Below, one piece after another: positions 15,703-19,038 of a stretch of DNA of 19,038 nt (its first letter is position 1; each line of letters starts with the position of its first letter). The notes beneath the pieces were generated by a model. The model was not told the DNA's origin and searched no databases. It saw only the letters and a program-made list of their open reading frames with translations. The position numbers and the translations under genes were made by a program. Origin of the DNA: Legionella genomosp. 1 (GTDB taxonomy: Bacteria; Pseudomonadota; Gammaproteobacteria; Legionellales; Legionellaceae); NCBI GenBank assembly GCA_945865355.1, contig CAMBDN010000016.1:1-19038 (forward strand), given 5' to 3'.

Positions 15703-17625
15703 CTAAACAGGATCATCCACCATTGATTCGGACGTGGCATCCTTGATTGGACCATCGCTGCCATTATGATCCTTATCTTTATCAATAATTTTTAATGCTT
15801 CCCAACCTTCCGGTGGAGAAGGGTCTTTGCCAGACATTATTTCTTGAATCTGTAAAGCATCAATCGTTTCAAATTTAACCAAGCTTTCTGCCATTAAATG
15901 CAATGTATCCATGTTTTTAGTCAATATTTGGACTGCATGTTGATAATTCCTATCAATAATAACGCGTACTTCTTCATCAATTTGTTGCGCTGTACGATCG
16001 GAAACCTCTTTGTTTTGACTAACCGAACGACCTAAAAACACCTCTCCTTCCTCTTGACCAAAGGTCAATGGACCTAAGCTTGACAAACCCCAGCTGGTCA
16101 CCATTTTGCGCGCTATTTCTGTGGCTCGCATAATGTCATTGGATGCACCTGTGGTCACACTATCCGCACCAAAAATCAGCTCTTCGGCAACACGGCCTCC
16201 AAAAAGACTGGCCAGTTGGCTTTCCAGACGCCGCTTGCTGTGGCTATAACGGTCTTGCTCTGGTAAAAACATGGTAACACCCAGTGCTCGGCCGCGAGGA
16301 ATAATAGATACCTTGTAAACCGGATCATGTTCTGGGACCAGCAGACCAACGATGGCGTGACCTGCCTCATGGTATGCGGTCAATTTCTTCTCATTGTCAT
16401 CCATCACCATTGAACGCCGCTCAGCGCCCATCATGATCTTATCTTTAGCCTTATCTAACTCAGCCATACTGACCTTACGCTTATCAGACCGAGCAGCAAA
16501 CAATGCTGCCTCATTGACCAAATTCGCAAGATCAGCCCCTGAAAAACCAGGTGTACCACGAGCGATCGGCAGTATTTGTACACTACTGTCAACCGGTACT
16601 TTGCCCAAATGTACTTTAAGGATTTGCTCTCTGCCACGAATATCCGGTAAAGGCACAACGACTTGTCGGTCAAAACGTCCCGGGCGAAGTAATGCTGGAT
16701 CAAGAACATCGGGACGGTTAGTCGCCGCAATGATAATGACACCTTCATTCCCCTCGAACCCATCCATCTCTACCAATAACTGGTTCAACGTTTGCTCACG
16801 CTCGTCATGTCCACCGCCAAGTCCTGCTCCACGATGACGACCAACAGCATCAATCTCATCAATAAAAATAATGCAAGGGGCCTGTTTTTTGGCTTGCTCA
16901 AACATATCACGTACACGTGATGCACCAACACCAACAAACATTTCAACAAAGTCAGAACCTGAAATAGTAAAAAATGGTACTTTTGCCTCACCTGCAACAG
17001 CTCTAGCTAATAACGTCTTACCCGTCCCAGGTGAGCCTACAAGCAAGACCCCGCGAGGGATGCGTCCGCCTAGATTTTGGAATTTCGTAGGATCTCGTAA
17101 AAAATCGACCAACTCTTTCACTTCATCTTTGGCCTCATCGACGCCAGCAACATCAGCAAAAGTCACTTTAACTTGGTCTTCACCCAACAAGCGCGCCCGT
17201 GATCGACCGAAAGACATGGCACCTCGGCCACCACCACCACCTTGCATCTGGCGCATAAAGAAAATCCATACACCTATCAATAACAACATGGGGAACCAAT
17301 TGATGAACAAATGCAGGAAAAAGCTCTCTTGCTGTTTTTCTTGGCCACTAACATCCACGTTATTTTTTAACAGCTCCCCCAACAGTGCGTCATCTTGTAC
17401 TGGCATATAAGTGACAAAACGATGATTATTTTTCGTCATCCCTTTAATCACCCGATTGTCTTCAACCGTAACAGCAGTAACCATACCCTGATCAATTTGC
17501 TTCAGAAATTGGCTATAAGATACCTTTTCAGTGGTTGAGTTGCGTGGGCCAAAATTGCTGAACACTGAAACCAGCACGATCGCTATTATTAGCCATAAAA
17601 ACAAATTTTTAACCATGTCGTTCAA
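15703..17625 (-). CDS. ftsH: ATP-dependent zinc metalloprotease FtsH
   Basis: FtsH is the essential membrane-anchored AAA protease. In gammaproteobacteria it degrades misfolded membrane proteins and regulators such as LpxC and sigma-32. Two membrane helices (about 8-23 and 107-124) flank a periplasmic domain. The AAA module has Walker A GSPGTGKT (197-204), Walker B IIFIDE (252-257) and the arginine-finger region RPGRFDR near 314-320. The zinc site is HEAGH (419-423), with Asp497 in TTGASND as third ligand. The length is 640. I keep the TTG at 17625 because AAGAGG lies 8 bases upstream; the ATG three codons later would be 17 bases away. The acidic, variable C-terminus is normal. Confidence 0.97.
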   Translation of the reverse strand: MNDMVKNLFLWLIIAIVLVSVFSNFGPRNSTTEKVSYSQFLKQIDQGMVTAVTVEDNRVIKGMTKNNHRFVTYMPVQDDALLGELLKNNVDVSGQEKQQESFFLHLFINWFPMLLLIGVWIFFMRQMQGGGGGRGAMSFGRSRARLLGEDQVKVTFADVAGVDEAKDEVKELVDFLRDPTKFQNLGGRIPRGVLLVGSPGTGKTLLARAVAGEAKVPFFTISGSDFVEMFVGVGASRVRDMFEQAKKQAPCIIFIDEIDAVGRHRGAGLGGGHDEREQTLNQLLVEMDGFEGNEGVIIIAATNRPDVLDPALLRPGRFDRQVVVPLPDIRGREQILKVHLGKVPVDSSVQILPIARGTPGFSGADLANLVNEAALFAARSDKRKVSMAELDKAKDKIMMGAERRSMVMDDNEKKLTAYHEAGHAIVGLLVPEHDPVYKVSIIPRGRALGVTMFLPEQDRYSHSKRRLESQLASLFGGRVAEELIFGADSVTTGASNDIMRATEIARKMVTSWGLSSLGPLTFGQEEGEVFLGRSVSQNKEVSDRTAQQIDEEVRVIIDRNYQHAVQILTKNMDTLHLMAESLVKFETIDALQIQEIMSGKDPSPPEGWEALKIIDKDKDHNGSDGPIKDATSESMVDDPV

Positions 17626-17633
17626 AGCAATAA

Positions 17634-17639
17634 CCTCTT
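17634..17639 (-). promoter_or_regulatory. Ribosome binding site selecting the ftsH TTG start
   Basis: AAGAGG on the minus strand is centred at good distance (8 intervening bases) from the TTG at 17625 and too far (17 bases) from the ATG at 17616. It therefore favours MNDMVKNLF as the true N-terminus. The alternative is MVKNLF, which matches the annotated E. coli start. Confidence 0.6.
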
Positions 17640-17718
17640 AATAATATAGTTTTGCACACTCATGAATGGCCATCTCTACCGCGCCGATCAGAACCATTAG
17701 TCCTTACCCTTAAAGTTA

Positions 17719-18348
17719 CTATAAATTATAGCCCTTAGCCAGCAAATAGGTTTCTCTTGAGCGAGAACGAGATGCTGATGGTTTGCGAATAACCACGCGA
17801 TCAAATTGCAAGCGCACTTGTTTGACCATATCATCAAAGCCTTCCCCATGAAAAATTTTCATGAGCAATGCCCCGCCTGGCTTTAACATTTTACTACCAA
17901 AATCGAAAGCAAGCTCCGTCAGGTACATGGCGCGTGTGATATCTACAGCAATATTGCCACTCATATTTGGTGCCATATCGGACAACAACACATCAACACT
18001 TCGCGCGGGCACCAAGCGCATCAATTGCTGCAAAACATCGTCTTCTCGAAAATCACCAAGAATAAATGTTACATCTGGTAATGCATCCATCGGTAATATA
18101 TCAAGTGCGATTATCGTCCCACGACCATCTAGTTTTTCTGTTACGTATTGTGTCCATCCCCCGGGAGCGGCTCCTAAATCAACCACCGTCATCCCCGGCT
18201 TAAACAAGCGCGCCGATTCATCGATTTCTTTTAATTTATATATGGCGCGACTTCGATACCCCTCAGCCTGGGCTTTTTTTACATAAATATCTGCAAAATG
18301 CTCTTGCAACCAATTTTTACTGCTTTTAGAGCGTGGCATACCTTTCAT
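17719..18348 (-). CDS. rlmE: 23S rRNA (uridine-2552 2'-O)-methyltransferase RlmE (FtsJ/RrmJ)
   Basis: RlmE methylates the ribose of U2552 in the A-loop of 23S rRNA within the 50S particle, using SAM. The Rossmann SAM site VVDLGAAPGGWTQYV spans 55-69. The catalytic tetrad falls at Lys38, Asp124 (SDMAPNMSG), Lys164 (LLMKIFHGEGF) and Glu199 (SRSRETYLLAKG), matching E. coli numbering when counted from the ATG at 18348. The resulting 209-residue length also matches E. coli. This supports ATG 18348 over the adjacent TTG at 18351; no strong ribosome site separates them. ftsH follows after 93 bases, an order conserved in many gammaproteobacteria. Confidence 0.97.
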   Translation of the reverse strand: MKGMPRSKSSKNWLQEHFADIYVKKAQAEGYRSRAIYKLKEIDESARLFKPGMTVVDLGAAPGGWTQYVTEKLDGRGTIIALDILPMDALPDVTFILGDFREDDVLQQLMRLVPARSVDVLLSDMAPNMSGNIAVDITRAMYLTELAFDFGSKMLKPGGALLMKIFHGEGFDDMVKQVRLQFDRVVIRKPSASRSRSRETYLLAKGYNL

Positions 18349-18373
18349 CAAGTGGAAAAATTCAACCTATGAT
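18344..18373 (+). promoter_or_regulatory. Weak candidate promoter for yhbY
   Basis: TTCATC (18344-18349) and TATGAT (18368-18373) are 18 bases apart, with a good -10 and a poor -35. Transcription would begin near 18380 and leave a leader of about 45 bases before the yhbY ATG. The -35 lies inside the rlmE start region. The 76-base divergent gap must also hold the rlmE promoter, but I could not pick a convincing one for the minus strand. Confidence 0.25.
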
Positions 18374-18424
18374 ACTGAATAACGCTACCTTTTCCCAGCA
18401 AAACGTGCAATAATTTGCCATTTT

Positions 18425-18712
18425 ATGGAATCTTTTATTGTGGATACCCCTTTAAGACAAGCTCTCAAGGCAAAAGCACATCACCTCAAACCCGTTGTAT
18501 TACTTGGTGCTAAAGGCTTAACGCCCGCTGTTATCAGTGAGACCGATGTAGCACTTCTCGCTCACGAATTAATAAAAGTTAAAATCAATGGTGCTGAAAA
18601 AGAAGATAGAAAGGCTATTGCGGTTGAATTATGCCAACAATTAAAAGCCAGCCTCGTTCAGTTAATTGGGAACACAGCTATTCTGTATCGTAAGAATATT
18701 GAAAACGTGTAA
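18425..18712 (+). CDS. yhbY: YhbY-family ribosome assembly RNA-binding protein (CRM domain)
   Basis: YhbY is a small single-CRM-domain protein that associates with pre-50S ribosomal particles. The 95-residue product shows the family core: LKPVVLLGAKGLTPAVISE (21-39) with the RNA-binding GxxG loop GAKG at 28-31, HELIKVKI (47-54), and the closing strand VQLIGNTAILYRK (78-90). It is the only confident plus-strand gene here and diverges from rlmE, its usual neighbour; both act on the large subunit. The start ATG at 18425 has no clear Shine-Dalgarno, and a small GCAA/TTGC stem lies just before it. The N-terminal eight residues are not conserved in sequence. Confidence 0.93.
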   Translation: MESFIVDTPLRQALKAKAHHLKPVVLLGAKGLTPAVISETDVALLAHELIKVKINGAEKEDRKAIAVELCQQLKASLVQLIGNTAILYRKNIENV

Positions 18713-18792
18713 TTTTAATTAACAGGAAATGTGGCTATTAAAGGCATCACTTAGGATAGCTACTATTTGCTATCATTATACCTACAAACTCA

Positions 18793-18822
18793 GTCATTAT
18801 TGCCTGTAAGAACAATAGTGAT
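18793..18822 (+). terminator. Possible hairpin downstream of yhbY
   Basis: GTCATTATTG (18793-18802) and CAATAGTGAT (18813-18822) can pair over 10 bp, two of them G-U, around a 10-base loop. It is AT-rich and not followed by a T-run. A role in ending or stabilising the yhbY transcript, 80 bases after its stop, is possible but weak. Confidence 0.25.
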
Positions 18823-18854
18823 CGAAAGCATGTAATTATTTTCACAATTATAGT

Positions 18855-18889
18855 CAATAAACCAGCCGTCATGATGCGCTGGTTTATTG
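18855..18889. terminator. Perfect 12-bp inverted repeat, probable bidirectional terminator
   Basis: CAATAAACCAGC (18855-18866) and GCTGGTTTATTG (18878-18889) pair perfectly around an 11-base loop. It lies between the plus-strand yhbY and a possible minus-strand gene end at 18975, where a shared terminator is expected. There is no clean T-run on either side beyond the TTTATTG arm, so it could instead be a copy of a dispersed palindromic repeat. Confidence 0.5.
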
Positions 18890-18974
18890 TGCGAGTTGCC
18901 TCAAAATAAATGTTACCCAAAATAGGAAAAATTTGATTCGTTGCCTCCCAAAGAACTTCCCTGTAATTAATTGA

Positions 18975-19037
18975 TTAACAAGCAATTTCCTTTAGCTCAA
19001 AACCAAAGGTTTTTGCACGTAAACTTAGATTTTTTAC
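18975..19037 (-). CDS. Possible C-terminal end of an unidentified gene
   Basis: One minus-strand frame is open from the window edge for 20 codons and ends in TAA at 18975, reading VKNLSLRAKTFGFELKEIAC. The other two frames close sooner. The peptide looks protein-like and a gene convergent with yhbY would make sense here, but 20 codons open by chance is common. I do not recognise the protein. A transposase tail is one idea, with no inverted-repeat end seen to back it. Confidence 0.35.
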   Translation of the reverse strand, partial: VKNLSLRAKTFGFELKEIAC

Positions 19038-19038
19038 C

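Larger units (their letters stand above)
18713..18974. other. Intergenic region without a recognisable gene
   Basis: This AT-rich stretch after yhbY contains no open frame I can support on either strand. It holds a weak 6-bp stem (GATAGC/GCTATC, 18755-18774) and the two larger hairpins listed separately. No tRNA, riboswitch or direct-repeat array was seen. Confidence 0.6.

Noticed and set aside
16394..16837. 147-codon plus-strand open frame opposite ftsH
   Set aside because: It is a shadow of the FtsH frame, with a Ser/Arg/Pro-rich product and no start signal.
16871..17410. 179-codon plus-strand open frame opposite ftsH
   Set aside because: It is antisense to the FtsH AAA domain, whose conserved codons dictate the bases. 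The product is low-complexity and matches nothing I know.
17640..17718. Promoter immediately before ftsH (TATATT on the minus strand)
   Set aside because: The TATATT has no -35-like hexamer at 16-18 bases, and no heat-shock sigma-32 consensus was seen, so the call is not supportable.
17861..18286. 141-codon plus-strand open frame opposite rlmE
   Set aside because: It lies antisense to the SAM-binding and catalytic regions of RlmE and has no independent coding evidence.

Overview
The window reads as an ordinary chromosomal housekeeping segment of a moderately AT-rich gammaproteobacterium. Nearly all of it is on the minus strand. In transcription order (right to left) it carries rlmE, ftsH, folP, glmM, tpiA, secG, a tRNA-Leu(GAG) gene and then nuoA through nuoM, the last cut by the left edge. 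From memory, this order and the Legionella-like protein sequences (FtsH, SecG, NuoI and NuoJ in particular) point to the order Legionellales (Legionella, Coxiella or a relative). That placement is inference from recalled synteny and sequence style; no search was run.

Layout. Positions 1-12125 hold the respiratory NADH:quinone oxidoreductase (complex I) operon, read leftwards: nuoA, nuoB, nuoC, nuoD, nuoE, nuoF, nuoG, nuoH, nuoI, nuoJ, nuoK, nuoL and the first 40 codons of nuoM. nuoC and nuoD are separate genes, unlike the fused nuoCD of Escherichia coli. All expected cluster ligands and the key membrane charged residues that I checked are present. NuoG lacks the extra N7-type cluster motif. 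Positions 12143-12228 hold tRNA-Leu, only 17 bases ahead of nuoA. Positions 12350-18348 hold the upstream block: SecG (protein export), TpiA (glycolysis), GlmM (cell-wall precursor), FolP (folate), FtsH (membrane protease) and RlmE (23S rRNA 2'-O-methyltransferase). The genes are packed tightly, with overlaps or gaps mostly under 100 bases, so long co-transcripts are likely.

The only confident plus-strand gene is yhbY (18425-18712), a ribosome-assembly RNA-binding protein divergent from rlmE. Pairing yhbY with rlmE is common in gammaproteobacteria, and both act on the large ribosomal subunit. The last 326 bases (18713-19038) hold no complete gene. They contain two hairpins, one with a perfect 12-bp stem, and the last 20 codons of a possible minus-strand gene running off the right edge.

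I see no CRISPR array, complete insertion sequence, toxin-antitoxin pair, phage gene or other accessory system here, and nothing that makes a convincing case for a previously undescribed system. The points worth a second look are modest: two unusually long structured gaps inside the nuo operon (nuoB-nuoC and nuoJ-nuoK), the tRNA directly abutting nuoA, a probable TTG start for ftsH, and the unexplained right end.
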